DNA of 64,000 nucleotides from Rhodococcus sovatensis. GTDB taxonomy: Bacteria > Actinomycetota > Actinomycetes > Mycobacteriales > Mycobacteriaceae. Shown piece by piece: positions 26,871 through 35,000 of this stretch. The notes beneath the pieces are model-generated. The model did no database searches and was not told where the DNA came from. It saw nothing but the letters and a program-made list of their open reading frames with translations. The position numbers and the translations under genes were made by a program. Each line of letters starts with the position of its first letter. Position 1 is the stretch's first letter. The DNA lies in contig NZ_CP147846.1 in assembly GCF_037327425.1 (NCBI RefSeq), forward strand, positions 4,092,001 through 4,156,000. Direction: 5' to 3'.

Positions 26871-27068
26871 TCACGGCGCCCAGTACTTCGTAGCCAGCTG
26901 GTCGACCAGCGGGTCGTCGTCGGCCACCTCGTCGAGCGCAGCGAGGTCATCCCTGATTGCGACGAAGCGAGGGTCGTCACCCTCGGCCACTTCGGCATCG
27001 GTGCCGCCGTCGCCGTCGAGCTGCTCGAGCATCTTCGCGCGCACGCGGACCTTCAGGGGATCGCTCAT
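26871..27068 (-). CDS. small acidic hypothetical protein
   Basis: A 65-residue hydrophilic protein (MSDPLKVRVRAKMLEQLDGD at the start) rich in Asp and Glu; no recognised domain. It starts on a 4-nt ATGA overlap with the 32-residue membrane protein gene upstream, which argues strongly that both are real and translated together. Third gene of the DUF2752 operon. Confidence 0.7.
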   Translation of the reverse strand: MSDPLKVRVRAKMLEQLDGDGGTDAEVAEGDDPRFVAIRDDLAALDEVADDDPLVDQLATKYWAP

Positions 27069-27163
27069 TCGTCGTCACCCTTCTTGAACACGCGACGCGC
27101 CGTCGGGATCAACACCACCAGCGCGCCTACCAGAACCACTACCGAGAACACTTCGAGCCACAC
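27065..27163 (-). CDS. 32-residue single-span membrane protein
   Basis: A very short frame: GTG 27163, membrane stretch VFSVVVLVGALVVLIP, then a basic, charged tail RRVFKKGDDE. AGAGAGGAG lies about 6 nt upstream of the GTG, and the stop overlaps the next start (ATGA). It sits 16 nt after the DUF2752 gene. The ribosome site, the overlap and the clean one-helix topology support a genuine small membrane protein; function unknown. Confidence 0.65.
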   Translation of the reverse strand: MWLEVFSVVVLVGALVVLIPTARRVFKKGDDE

Positions 27164-27179
27164 GGTCTACTCCTCTCTT

Positions 27180-27569
27180 TCAGGGGGCCAGCCAACTACC
27201 AGCGGGGAAGTTCCTGAGCACAGTGAACGCAAGAACGACGACAGCCCCGGACACGACGATCCATCGCGACGGAGCCCGGAGCCTGCGACCCCTCACCCAG
27301 AGGACCCATGCGATCACTCCGACGCCGAGAAGTACCACGGCAAGCACATTCGACGACGCGGCAGACCCGAGATCTCCTCGAACTAGATCCCCGAAAGCCC
27401 TCGTCGCTCCACATCCAGGACACCAGAGCCCGGTCAGCGCATGAAACGGACACGGAAGATACGTCGAGGTACGCGGGTCGCGCACGTAGAGCGTCGCCCC
27501 TGCTGCCATCGCCAGCGCTGCGACAGCGAGAGGCGCAGCACGAGCCCTACGCGGCGCGGCGACGACCAT
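27180..27569 (-). CDS. DUF2752 family membrane protein
   Basis: A 129-residue protein with three membrane helices and the family hallmark CPGCGATRAFGDLVRGD after the first helix. DUF2752 proteins are widespread in actinobacteria with no settled function. It heads a three-gene unit with the 32-residue and 65-residue proteins. Confidence 0.88.
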   Translation of the reverse strand: MVVAAPRRARAAPLAVAALAMAAGATLYVRDPRTSTYLPCPFHALTGLWCPGCGATRAFGDLVRGDLGSAASSNVLAVVLLGVGVIAWVLWVRGRRLRAPSRWIVVSGAVVVLAFTVLRNFPAGSWLAP

Positions 27570-27677
27570 CGGCCCACGATATCGCGATCGCCCGAACCGC
27601 GCTCGAAAGAAACCGAAAGTACGTTCGGTGCCGTTCTCGCGGGCCGTATATCGAATAGCGCGTTCGATTTCAGAGAC

Positions 27678-27699
27678 CTTTCGGTTTGTTGACCGAAAG
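27678..27699. repeat. inverted repeat upstream of the glycosyltransferase gene
   Basis: CTTTCGGT-TTGTTG-ACCGAAAG, a perfect 8-bp stem 27 nt before the glycosyltransferase start, inside an AT-richer intergenic stretch between divergent genes (27570-27725). It could be an operator or a leader hairpin. A further partial copy of the arm (ACCGAAAG) lies about 65 nt upstream at 27611. Confidence 0.5.
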
Positions 27700-27725
27700 C
27701 AATTTCCCGAATACCGTGCTCGACC

Positions 27726-28595
27726 ATGGCAACACCCACGCTGTCGGCAATCGTGCCCGTGTACAACGAGGAAAACTACATCGGAGAATGCCTCGCGGCG
27801 CTACTGGCTCAAGCGGACGAAATCTCGGAAATAATTGTAGTGGACAACGGTTCGACCGATTCGACGCTTCGCATTGTCGAGAAATTCGTAAATCGGTCAC
27901 CCAAAGTCGAGATATTGCACGAAACACGACGAGGTGTCGCGTATGCCCGAAATGCCGGATTCGATGCTGCCACCTCCGAAATACTTGGTCGCGTGGACGC
28001 CGACAGCCGCGTCAGCCCAGGCTGGGCACGCTCCGTCAAAGACTTCCTAGGACGCGAGGACACCGCTGATGTCGGCGCGGTCAGCGGCCTCAACAATTCC
28101 TACGACTCACCGTTTCGTTCCCTGAAGGGCTGGTTCGTTCGCAAACAAATCCAGCGCGGAGTCTTCGGCGGCGAGCGCAGAATAAAGAATCTCCATGGTG
28201 CAAACATGGCAATTCGAAAGTCCGTGTGGAATACGGTGTCCGATTCGGTCAGCGTCGCATCCGATATTCACGAGGATCTCGACCTAGCACTCACCCTCGT
28301 TCGCCGAAATGTCGAAATAGCACAATTGACCGAAATGCACGTCGACATTTCCCCGAGGCGCGCCCTCACTCCGCCCATCGAATTCTCCAAATACATAGAT
28401 TCAGGCAGGAAGACACTCGAACTGCACGGAAAGTCGACCAAGCGCACCGCTCGTGCGTTGCGGATCCACTGGGCGTTCCACATCCTGCTCTTCGTTCTGC
28501 ATCGTCCCTACGATCCGAGTACCGGCAGATACTCCCTTCGCCACCTGCGTCGACCGGAGCGGGCGCGCGGACTGCCGATCGACGTCACGGTCTAA
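27726..28595 (+). CDS. family 2 glycosyltransferase
   Basis: A 289-residue GT-A fold enzyme. The N-terminus SAIVPVYNEENYIGECLAAL and VVDNGSTDSTLRIVEKF bind the nucleotide sugar; GRVDADSRVSPGW supplies a DxD-like motif; HGANMAIRKSVW and DIHEDLDLALTL (ED motif) complete the GT2 pattern. One weak hydrophobic segment lies near the C-terminus (IHWAFHILLFVL). Codon use is visibly AT-richer than the neighbours in the first 600 nt. No other polysaccharide genes flank it; the stop overlaps the convergent gene by 4 nt. Confidence 0.9.
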   Translation: MATPTLSAIVPVYNEENYIGECLAALLAQADEISEIIVVDNGSTDSTLRIVEKFVNRSPKVEILHETRRGVAYARNAGFDAATSEILGRVDADSRVSPGWARSVKDFLGREDTADVGAVSGLNNSYDSPFRSLKGWFVRKQIQRGVFGGERRIKNLHGANMAIRKSVWNTVSDSVSVASDIHEDLDLALTLVRRNVEIAQLTEMHVDISPRRALTPPIEFSKYIDSGRKTLELHGKSTKRTARALRIHWAFHILLFVLHRPYDPSTGRYSLRHLRRPERARGLPIDVTV

Positions 28596-29185
28596 CCCTC
28601 GGACGCGTGGTCGTAGTAGCCGACGATTCCCTTCGCACCGAAGACCGCATATTCGGCCTGACCGCTCGTCGTTTCGGCGCTCTCGACGAGCCCGCGCAGA
28701 ACCGAGGTGACCACGCGGTCGAGGATGTGCCAACGCTCGGCGGCGTCGACCGTGCCCTGCACGGCAGTCTCGTCGAAGTCTCTGCCGACACGGGCATCGA
28801 GCGAGGCCAACTCGTCGAACACGCCTCGATCGACGACCACGATGTCCGCTTGGTTCTCGAGTACGACCCGCACCGCCCACCTGATCTCGTCGACATGATT
28901 CCCCAGCCACAGGCGTCGGCGATGCACGACACCGAGGGACGGCCAGCGCTTTCGCGCGGCCTGGCGACTCTTGCCGGTGACGGTGGCCAGGTCGGCCAGA
29001 CTCGCACCCAACCACATCGCCGTCGACGCCGCAGCCTCGGTCGATGCCGCAGCCTGCCGGATGACGCGTTCCTCCTCCACGAGAGCGTGCCGAAGCGCGC
29101 ACAGGGCATCATGGCGGCGACGCCGTTCATCACCGACATCGGTGGACTTGTCCCCTGGATCGAGTTCTGACAACTTTTGGTTCAC
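28592..29185 (-). CDS. putative DNA-binding protein with helix-turn-helix
   Basis: A 197-residue soluble protein. The stretch ASLADLATVTGKSRQAARKR looks like a helix-turn-helix of the kind found in small plasmid- or phage-type regulators; the remainder is unassigned. GTG 29185 is the apparent start, and two different perfect palindromes lie at and just upstream of it, consistent with autoregulation. No family recognised with confidence. Confidence 0.7.
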   Translation of the reverse strand: MNQKLSELDPGDKSTDVGDERRRRHDALCALRHALVEEERVIRQAAASTEAAASTAMWLGASLADLATVTGKSRQAARKRWPSLGVVHRRRLWLGNHVDEIRWAVRVVLENQADIVVVDRGVFDELASLDARVGRDFDETAVQGTVDAAERWHILDRVVTSVLRGLVESAETTSGQAEYAVFGAKGIVGYYDHASEG

Positions 29186-29196
29186 AGCAGTGAACC
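29179..29196. promoter_or_regulatory. palindrome over the start of the putative regulator
   Basis: GGTTCAC-AGCA-GTGAACC, a perfect 7-bp inverted repeat that covers the GTG start at 29185. Possible operator. Confidence 0.5.
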
Positions 29197-29201
29197 TAGC
29201 G

Positions 29202-29220
29202 TGTAAACCGATGGTTTACA
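29202..29220. promoter_or_regulatory. palindrome upstream of the putative regulator
   Basis: TGTAAACC-GAT-GGTTTACA, a perfect 8-bp inverted repeat 17 nt upstream of the putative regulator gene, between it and the blue-copper gene. Likely binding site for a dimeric regulator, possibly the adjacent gene product. Confidence 0.65.
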
Positions 29221-29230
29221 ACCATCTGGG

Positions 29231-29578
29231 TCAGGGAAGAACGATCACACTCCCGATCATGTCGGGATGCGGCGTGCAGTGATAGCTGTAGGTCCCTGGC
29301 TCGGTGAACGTACGTGTGAAGGTGCTGGACACCATCAATGGACTACGGAACGAGCGGTCGTCGGCCACGACATCGTGGGCCATACCGCCGTCGTCGAACA
29401 GCCAGGTCACCGTCTCCCCGACCGAGACCGTGATCTCCGAAGGCGAATACGAGCGATCGGCGACGATCACCTGGTTCGGCACAGGTGGGGCCGCCGGCTC
29501 CGGGGCAACGTCCGACGAACACCCGACCATCGTCGAAAAAACAAGAACTGCACCCAGCATGGCGAACGGTGATCTCAC
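29231..29578 (-). CDS. blue-copper (plastocyanin-like) lipoprotein
   Basis: A 115-residue exported lipoprotein: signal peptide ending in the lipobox MVGCSS, then a cupredoxin domain. Type 1 copper ligands are visible: His in MAHDVV and Cys, His, Met in YSYHCTPHPDM. A single-domain electron carrier or copper-binding protein on the outer face of the membrane. Ten nt downstream of a four-to-six-helix membrane gene on the same strand, so probably cotranscribed with it. Confidence 0.92.
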   Translation of the reverse strand: MRSPFAMLGAVLVFSTMVGCSSDVAPEPAAPPVPNQVIVADRSYSPSEITVSVGETVTWLFDDGGMAHDVVADDRSFRSPLMVSSTFTRTFTEPGTYSYHCTPHPDMIGSVIVLP

Positions 29579-29588
29579 CCGTTCTACG

Positions 29589-30212
29589 TTACGGACCGGC
29601 GTGTTCGGCGGCCTGCGCGTCCCCTTCCGCCTTGGCTTGCGCTGCAGTCCTCTGGGTGAACTTCACGGCACCGACCAGCAACACGATCGGGATGACCCAG
29701 TTGCACAGCAGATCGATAGTGCGGGCGCCGCTGGCTTCGGCCTCACCGATCGGATCGAGGACTCCCGCGACGAAGTGCGAGGCAGCCATGACGAGCAACA
29801 CGACTCCCCATCCCGCGCTGATCTTCCGATTGGTCGCGTGGAATCGCGGGGAATCCCAGAATTCCTTGGGCACGCTCTCCCGTGCATATTGCTCGGTGAA
29901 CGGGACGGTGAAGGCAGACACAAGCATCACCCCGCCGAGGATGAGTGTGGTCCCACCACGTGCAAAGTTGGCGAGGAACTCGTCGACGTCATGGCCTGCG
30001 ATGAACCCGACCGCCGCGATGGCAGCGAACGTCACCACTCCGGCGATATCGAGGAGTTTCACTCCACTGCCGCGTTGGTAGAACGCGACCGCGATCGCTG
30101 CAACTGCCGACAAGGTCGCAGCGAGGGCGACCTGGTTGTCGCCGAGCCTGGCAGTGAGGATCGAAAACAGAAACCACGGCACCAAGCCGAGAACCATCTG
30201 ACCGAACTTCAT
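29589..30212 (-). CDS. multi-span membrane protein of unknown function
   Basis: A 207-residue protein with about six hydrophobic segments and a cytoplasmic loop containing EQYARESVPKEFWDSPRFHA. It loosely recalls septation-protein-like or DUF-type inner membrane proteins, but no family is recognised. Located 10 nt upstream of the blue-copper lipoprotein gene and probably in one operon with it. The 160-nt region upstream, to the secreted-protein gene, shows no clear site. Confidence 0.8.
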   Translation of the reverse strand: MKFGQMVLGLVPWFLFSILTARLGDNQVALAATLSAVAAIAVAFYQRGSGVKLLDIAGVVTFAAIAAVGFIAGHDVDEFLANFARGGTTLILGGVMLVSAFTVPFTEQYARESVPKEFWDSPRFHATNRKISAGWGVVLLVMAASHFVAGVLDPIGEAEASGARTIDLLCNWVIPIVLLVGAVKFTQRTAAQAKAEGDAQAAEHAGP

Positions 30213-30374
30213 GGCAGGTCACACTGCCTGCTTTGCGTGCTACACGCTCGCCGATCGTGATATTTCACCCGCCGAGGGTGGGGCATTGCATGCGACCGGA
30301 AGCGACAACAGGTGCCGACTCATGAGCTCGGGTAACATCACGGCCGAATCGTTCGACCGAGAGGCACCAATTTC

Positions 30375-30809
30375 ATGACGTCACACCGTGCCCGTACCAG
30401 CGCCGCTGCGTTGGCGACACTGCTGATCGTCCTTGCGACGGCAATTCTCGGCGCTACATCCGCGCAGGCACGGCCCACACAGTTCGCTCCGGCCGGTCAG
30501 ATCAGTCCGACCATCGGATTCGACCCGGCAGCGGTCATCGAGTGGCGGTTGGACCAGTCGATCATCAACCAGCCCATCTTCGTGCGCACCGACCCCTACT
30601 TCCCGGGCCTCACCGACTTCTCCCTCAACAATTGGTGCAACTGCGCCATCAACTGGTTCAACCACACCACCGGCGAAGGGGGCGTCGCGTTCCCAGGGCC
30701 GTTGCCCGCCGGCCCGATCCGAACCGGCTCGGGCGACGTCTCCGCCTGGACCGATATCCCCGGCGGGTTCACGCTCATCCGCGGTGTGGGCAATTGGTGG
30801 GTCCCCTAG
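30375..30809 (+). CDS. secreted protein of unknown function
   Basis: A 144-residue protein with a clear Sec signal peptide (basic start, hydrophobic ALATLLIVLATAILGA, cleavage after AQA near residue 32). The mature part is neutral, rich in Pro, Asn, Trp and Gly, with two close cysteines (WCNCAINWFN). No family recognised. Immediately followed by an IS element whose end lies 16 nt after the stop. Confidence 0.75.
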   Translation: MTSHRARTSAAALATLLIVLATAILGATSAQARPTQFAPAGQISPTIGFDPAAVIEWRLDQSIINQPIFVRTDPYFPGLTDFSLNNWCNCAINWFNHTTGEGGVAFPGPLPAGPIRTGSGDVSAWTDIPGGFTLIRGVGNWWVP

Positions 30810-30825
30810 TCTGGTGGGTCTCTAG

Positions 30826-31809
30826 AGCGTGTCTCTTAAATTGGGTCCGTTTTCGTTTTCATCGCCGGGCGGTGGTTGTGGTTGCGGGAGTGCAGAACTG
30901 CCGCGCACAGGACAACGCCCCCGAGGAATGTCATGGCGTACTTGTCATATCGAGTGGCCACACCACGCCACTGTTTGAGCCGCCCGAAGCCACGCTCGAC
31001 GGTGTTGCGGTGCTTGTACATCGTCGGATCGAAACCCGGTGGACGACCACCGGCGGACCCCTTGTCGGCCCGTCGCTGCTTCTGGTCGCTGCGCTCGGGA
31101 ATGGTGTGTTTGATCTTGCGGCGACGCAGTTCGGTGCGGGTACTGGGATGGGTGTACGCCTTGTCGGCGAGCAATCGGTAGTCCTGGTCCCCACCGGCAG
31201 CTCGGTGGGCATCGAGCAACGGCACCAACTGTGGATTGTCCCCGGCTTGCCCACCGGTCAGCAGCATCGTCACCGGCGAGCACGTCAGGTCGGTCAGTGC
31301 ATGGATCTTCGTGGTGAATCCTCCGCGAGATCGACCCAACGCGTGGTCAGCGGGTTCGTCGACGGATTTCTTGTAATTCGACAAGGCCCCCTGTGAGAGT
31401 GTCGGCTCGCGCACCGGCCGCATGCTGATGCGCCCGGACGCTGGTCGAGTCGATCGAGAGCACCGCCCCGATATCGCCGTCGAGTTCTTCCGGGTCGAGA
31501 CCGAACACCTCGGCCACCGCGGCAAGCATCTCGTCGTAGGTGCCATCGAAGGACCATCGGTGGTGGCGTTTCCACACCGTCTGCCACGGACCGAAGTCCT
31601 CCGGCAGATCTCGCCACGGACACCCGGTACGGAATCGGTATGCGATGCCCTCCAGAATTCGCCGGTGCTCGGCGAACCGCCGCCCACGTTTTCCCACGTC
31701 GGTGGGTATCACTGGCTCGACGATCTCCCAGAACTCGTCACTGATCACTCCCACGCGCGTCATCGAAATATCATCGCTGACAGCACCTCTCAAATTTGGG
31801 AGACACGCT
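30826..31809. mobile_element. IS5-family insertion sequence (IS427-like)
   Basis: A complete element of about 984 bp. Its ends form imperfect terminal inverted repeats beginning AGCGTGTCTC, and CTAG flanks both sides (30822-30825 and 31810-31813), either as target duplication or as part of the ends with a TA duplication. It carries a two-frame transposase. It lies between convergent genes (secreted protein and DyP peroxidase), so it interrupts neither. Ends appear intact. Confidence 0.9.
30836..31763 (-). CDS. IS5-family transposase, two overlapping frames joined by frameshift
   Basis: DDE transposase split over two frames. The first frame (31763 to 31347) gives VGVISDEFWEIVEPV, the DUF4096-type N-terminus and the first catalytic Asp in LSIDSTSVRAH. 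The second (in frame to the stop at 30836) gives GRSRGGFTTKIHALTD, the second Asp in LADKAYTH and the Glu in NTVERGFGRLKQW. The frames differ by +1 and overlap at a run of five G in ACAGGGGGCC, the probable slippage site, so the full enzyme needs programmed frameshifting. All three catalytic residues are present, so it may be active. Confidence 0.88.
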
Positions 31810-31820
31810 CTAGTCGTTCC

Positions 31821-32987
31821 CTATAGGAGCTCCTGACCCAGAAATCCGCCCTCGGGCACACCCGCCGGGATCGCGAACACCGCCGAACCGATCGGCGTCG
31901 TCCACTCGTTGAGCGCGTCGTGCTCGTCGAGCCGTTGCTGCACCGGCAGGAACTGGGTCCCGATATCACGCTGAAATGCAGCGAAGATCAGCCCCGAGTT
32001 GCTTGTTGCTCCACCCGCTGCGGGCTCGTCGTAGTTGTACGCCCGCCGAAAGAACTGTTCACCGGCATGGGTGTGGCGTGCTCGAGCGATGTGCGACGCA
32101 GGCGAGATCACCGGAATTCCGAACCGATCCGTGGCGTCGAAATCTGCATCGTCGTGCTCGAACTGCCCGGTGAGCGGCGCACCGGTATCCAACTTGCGCC
32201 CGACTGCGAATTCTCTTCCACCACGATCCAATTCGTCCCAGGTATCGAGTTCGACTGCGATTCGACGAACGACCATCGTTGTTCCCCCGTCTCGATTCCA
32301 GACGAGAGAGTCGAAGTCGACCGCGGGGTCGGGATTGACGGTGCCGTCGACCTGCCCCATGAGGTTGCGCATCGTGGTCCCCGATTTCTGCGTACCTCGC
32401 GCCGAGCGGAAGCCCCGCTGAACCCATCGGATCGACGCCATGGTTCTGACATTCTTCGTCAGCACCCGCACCGCATGTGCGACGGCAAGAGGGTCGTCGG
32501 CGCAGACCTGCAACAGCACATCGCCGTCGCTCCACTGGGTTTCGAGTCGATCGATTCCGAACGGAGGCAATCCCTCGACCGGCGAAGGCGTACCGGCAGC
32601 GGTGAATGCCCCCGGCCCGAGACCTACCGTGATCGTCAGAGCCGAAGGCTCCGCGGCCAGTTCAGGTTCCGTATCCGCCAGCGCCGGTTGTCCCTGCGTC
32701 AACCGCGCAGCATCCGTCGTCCAGATCTTCAGAGCGGAGATCAACTGATCCCGTCCGGCACCGTCGCGCAGGTCCAGCGCGACGAACATACCGTGAGCCT
32801 GAGGGGGCGTCGCGATCCCTGCTTGGTGTACTCCGTAGAACGACAACGACTCTCGACCGAATACCGGCTCCTCCGGCTCTCGCGTGTATCCGTAGGCCAC
32901 TCCCGCAGCACCGAGGGCAGCGACGCCTCCTGCGAGGAGGCGTCGCCGACTGATCTCCGTGCCGCGCTGTGGGACCGAGCTACCCAC
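31821..32987 (-). CDS. Tat-exported Dyp-type heme peroxidase
   Basis: A 388-residue DyP peroxidase. Twin-arginine signal SRRRLLAGGVAALGA at the start; the GxxDG motif GQVDGTVNP with the catalytic Asp; the proximal heme His probably in ISPASHIARARHTHAG. It resembles EfeB-type enzymes, but no efeU/efeO lies nearby. Instead it is the last gene of a copper-type operon, overlapping the PCu(A)C gene by 8 nt. GTG 32987 is the start. A copper-linked or oxidative-stress role at the cell surface is inferred from context. Confidence 0.93.
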   Translation of the reverse strand: MGSSVPQRGTEISRRRLLAGGVAALGAAGVAYGYTREPEEPVFGRESLSFYGVHQAGIATPPQAHGMFVALDLRDGAGRDQLISALKIWTTDAARLTQGQPALADTEPELAAEPSALTITVGLGPGAFTAAGTPSPVEGLPPFGIDRLETQWSDGDVLLQVCADDPLAVAHAVRVLTKNVRTMASIRWVQRGFRSARGTQKSGTTMRNLMGQVDGTVNPDPAVDFDSLVWNRDGGTTMVVRRIAVELDTWDELDRGGREFAVGRKLDTGAPLTGQFEHDDADFDATDRFGIPVISPASHIARARHTHAGEQFFRRAYNYDEPAAGGATSNSGLIFAAFQRDIGTQFLPVQQRLDEHDALNEWTTPIGSAVFAIPAGVPEGGFLGQELL

Positions 32988-33456
32988 CGTAGTTTTCTTC
33001 TGCGCCCGCGAACTCGCGCACCTGTGCGGTGAACGTCGAGGAGGAACCGTCCTCGAACGTCAGCGTGATATCGGTGTCGACACCGGGAGTGAGCGGTGAC
33101 GTCACGTCCATCAACATGAGGTGATCACCGCCTGCCTGCAGGATCTTCGTTTGCTCGGCAGCAACGGTGAAACCGCCCTCCTTGGGTTTCATCACCATCG
33201 AACCATCTGCAGCACTTACTATCTCGTGTAGTTCCATCATCGTGGATACAGGAGATGCCGCCGATACCACCCGTACCTGCGTATCACCGGTGTTCTGGAT
33301 CTCGGCGAAGGCCGAGGTCATTCCGGTGTCGGTGGCCTTGACCCACGCTTCTCTCACGGTCACCGAATCTGCCTCTGTGCTCGGCGTTTCAGTGCTACAA
33401 CCCGCCAACAAGGCGAGTGACGACAGGGCGATGAGGGTTGTTGTGAGTATCTTCAT
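32980..33456 (-). CDS. copper chaperone PCu(A)C, lipoprotein
   Basis: A 158-residue periplasm-type copper chaperone (DUF461). Signal peptide with lipobox LLAGCS; the copper-binding motif H-M-H-M is laid out as MMELHEIV, SMVMKPKEGG and GGDHLMLMD. Such proteins deliver Cu(I) to cytochrome oxidase or other extracytoplasmic copper sites. ATG 33456 overlaps the end of the PepSY gene by 4 nt, and its own end overlaps the DyP gene; a longer upstream frame is only the antisense-like extension inside the PepSY gene. Confidence 0.93.
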   Translation of the reverse strand: MKILTTTLIALSSLALLAGCSTETPSTEADSVTVREAWVKATDTGMTSAFAEIQNTGDTQVRVVSAASPVSTMMELHEIVSAADGSMVMKPKEGGFTVAAEQTKILQAGGDHLMLMDVTSPLTPGVDTDITLTFEDGSSSTFTAQVREFAGAEENYGG

Positions 33457-34856
33457 GATGATTTCTCCGATGTACGAGTGCGATGCCGAAGGCCGATCAC
33501 GGCGTCGATGAGAAGGAATGCGAGAAGGCTGATCCCGAGCAGCGGCACGAACCAGCCGACCACCGCAGTGCCGGCCGCGAGCAACGCGATCTGCCAGGCG
33601 GGCATGCGGCGCATCGCCCCGCGCGAAGGCAAGTGCCCCTTGGGGCGCCGTTGCCACCACATCAGGTACCCGCGCACGATGACGCTGACCAGGGCGACGG
33701 CAAGGAGTGCCAGAGCGATCTGGTTCGCGAGGCCGAACAGGATCCCCATGTGCAGGGTGATGCCCCACGCTGCGAGTTTCGCGGCCAACGGCCAGTCGGA
33801 GAACCAGTTGCTGTCGACGATGGTGTTGGTGCTTGCGTCCACAGCTACGGAACTCGTCGAGAACACCCAGGGCTGCCTGGTCTGCGAGACGACGAACGCC
33901 GTGTCGGCTGCGGCGGGAACAGTCACTTCGACGGCCCCGTCGATCCCGGCTGCGCGGGCAGTGCCGAGGACGGAGTCCAGGCGTCCGATTCCGGCGTCGA
34001 CCACACCGTCCTCGGCCGACATCGCCGACATGTCGTGTCCGCCGTGATCACCGGCTGCCGGCGCCGCACTGCCGCTGATGGAGGAACTCACCGACGGGGT
34101 CGTCCAGCTCAGCGAGGTTCGGAGCTCGCTGATGTTCTCGCCTGCATACTTGGACCAGGTGAGGCCGGTCGCCGACAGGAAAATCAATCCGACTGCGATC
34201 CAGATCCCAACGCCACCATGCCAGTTGCGTGTCCGCGCGCGACCGGTAACAGACCTGTCGACTGTGAGTAGCCGGCCTCCGCGGCGATACCGGCGCACCC
34301 ACAGGACGACACCGCCCAGTGCGACGATCCACATCCACGAGGCGGCGAGCTCACTGTAGATGCGTCCCGGTTCACCGAGGTGCAGGTGTCGGTGGAAGCC
34401 GCTGATCCACGTGCGCATCGGAAGTGCGCCACTGCTGCCGTACACGACGGATTCGCCGACCGATTCCGCTGTGACCGGGTCGATGAATACTGCTCGTCGT
34501 TCGGATTCGCCCAACGACGGATCGGTGAACATGACGCGAGTGGTGTCGCCTGGCTCAGCGGCGGGCCGCACCGCCTGGACCGTCAGATCGGGTCTGACCT
34601 GTGCCGCGGCGTCGACCTGTTCGGCGACCGAGACGGTCGGTCCGGTCGAATCGGTGTGCAGTAGGTCTGAATAGAGGATGTTCTCGGCCGTAGGCGCGAG
34701 TGCGTAGAGGCCTCCGCTGAGTGCGGCGATGAGAATGAACGGTGCGATGAAGATTCCCGCATAGAAATGGAGCCGCATCACCAGGGACGGTGGAGGCGGA
34801 GAAGGATCGGACGCCGACGGCCCGATTTTGGGCACGACTGTGTCGGTTGTGGACAT
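33453..34856 (-). CDS. PepSY-associated membrane protein
   Basis: A 467-residue protein with PepSY_TM architecture: an N-terminal helix (FYAGIFIAPFILIAALSGGL), extracytoplasmic domain, the conserved FHRHLHLGEPGR, two further helices, a His/Met-containing segment GDHGGHDMSAMS that could bind copper, a second extracytoplasmic domain and four C-terminal helices. PepSY_TM proteins occur with metal and heme uptake genes. Operon with PCu(A)C and DyP peroxidase through overlapping codons; the His/Met-rich loop supports a copper link. Confidence 0.9.
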   Translation of the reverse strand: MSTTDTVVPKIGPSASDPSPPPPSLVMRLHFYAGIFIAPFILIAALSGGLYALAPTAENILYSDLLHTDSTGPTVSVAEQVDAAAQVRPDLTVQAVRPAAEPGDTTRVMFTDPSLGESERRAVFIDPVTAESVGESVVYGSSGALPMRTWISGFHRHLHLGEPGRIYSELAASWMWIVALGGVVLWVRRYRRGGRLLTVDRSVTGRARTRNWHGGVGIWIAVGLIFLSATGLTWSKYAGENISELRTSLSWTTPSVSSSISGSAAPAAGDHGGHDMSAMSAEDGVVDAGIGRLDSVLGTARAAGIDGAVEVTVPAAADTAFVVSQTRQPWVFSTSSVAVDASTNTIVDSNWFSDWPLAAKLAAWGITLHMGILFGLANQIALALLAVALVSVIVRGYLMWWQRRPKGHLPSRGAMRRMPAWQIALLAAGTAVVGWFVPLLGISLLAFLLIDAVIGLRHRTRTSEKSS

Positions 34857-34915
34857 GGGTGTACTCGATTCGTCTGAAGTTTTCGAAAATCGCTCGGCGG
34901 TTACGGCTCCGCCGT

Positions 34916-34959
34916 AGTGGCACGGTTAAGTGCGCTGGAGTGCACTTAACCGTGCCACT
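34916..34959. repeat. 44-bp hairpin repeat, copy 1
   Basis: Perfect 18-bp inverted repeat AGTGGCACGGTTAAGTGC with an 8-nt loop, in the gap before the PepSY gene. It is followed directly by GGGGGCGGAGCCCCC, a second short hairpin. Three relatives of the same length lie at 47.9, 52.3 and 53.3 kb. Confidence 0.9.
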
Positions 34960-35000
34960 GGGGGCGGAGCCCCCATCACCGAGAGATGAGGAAGGAGAAT

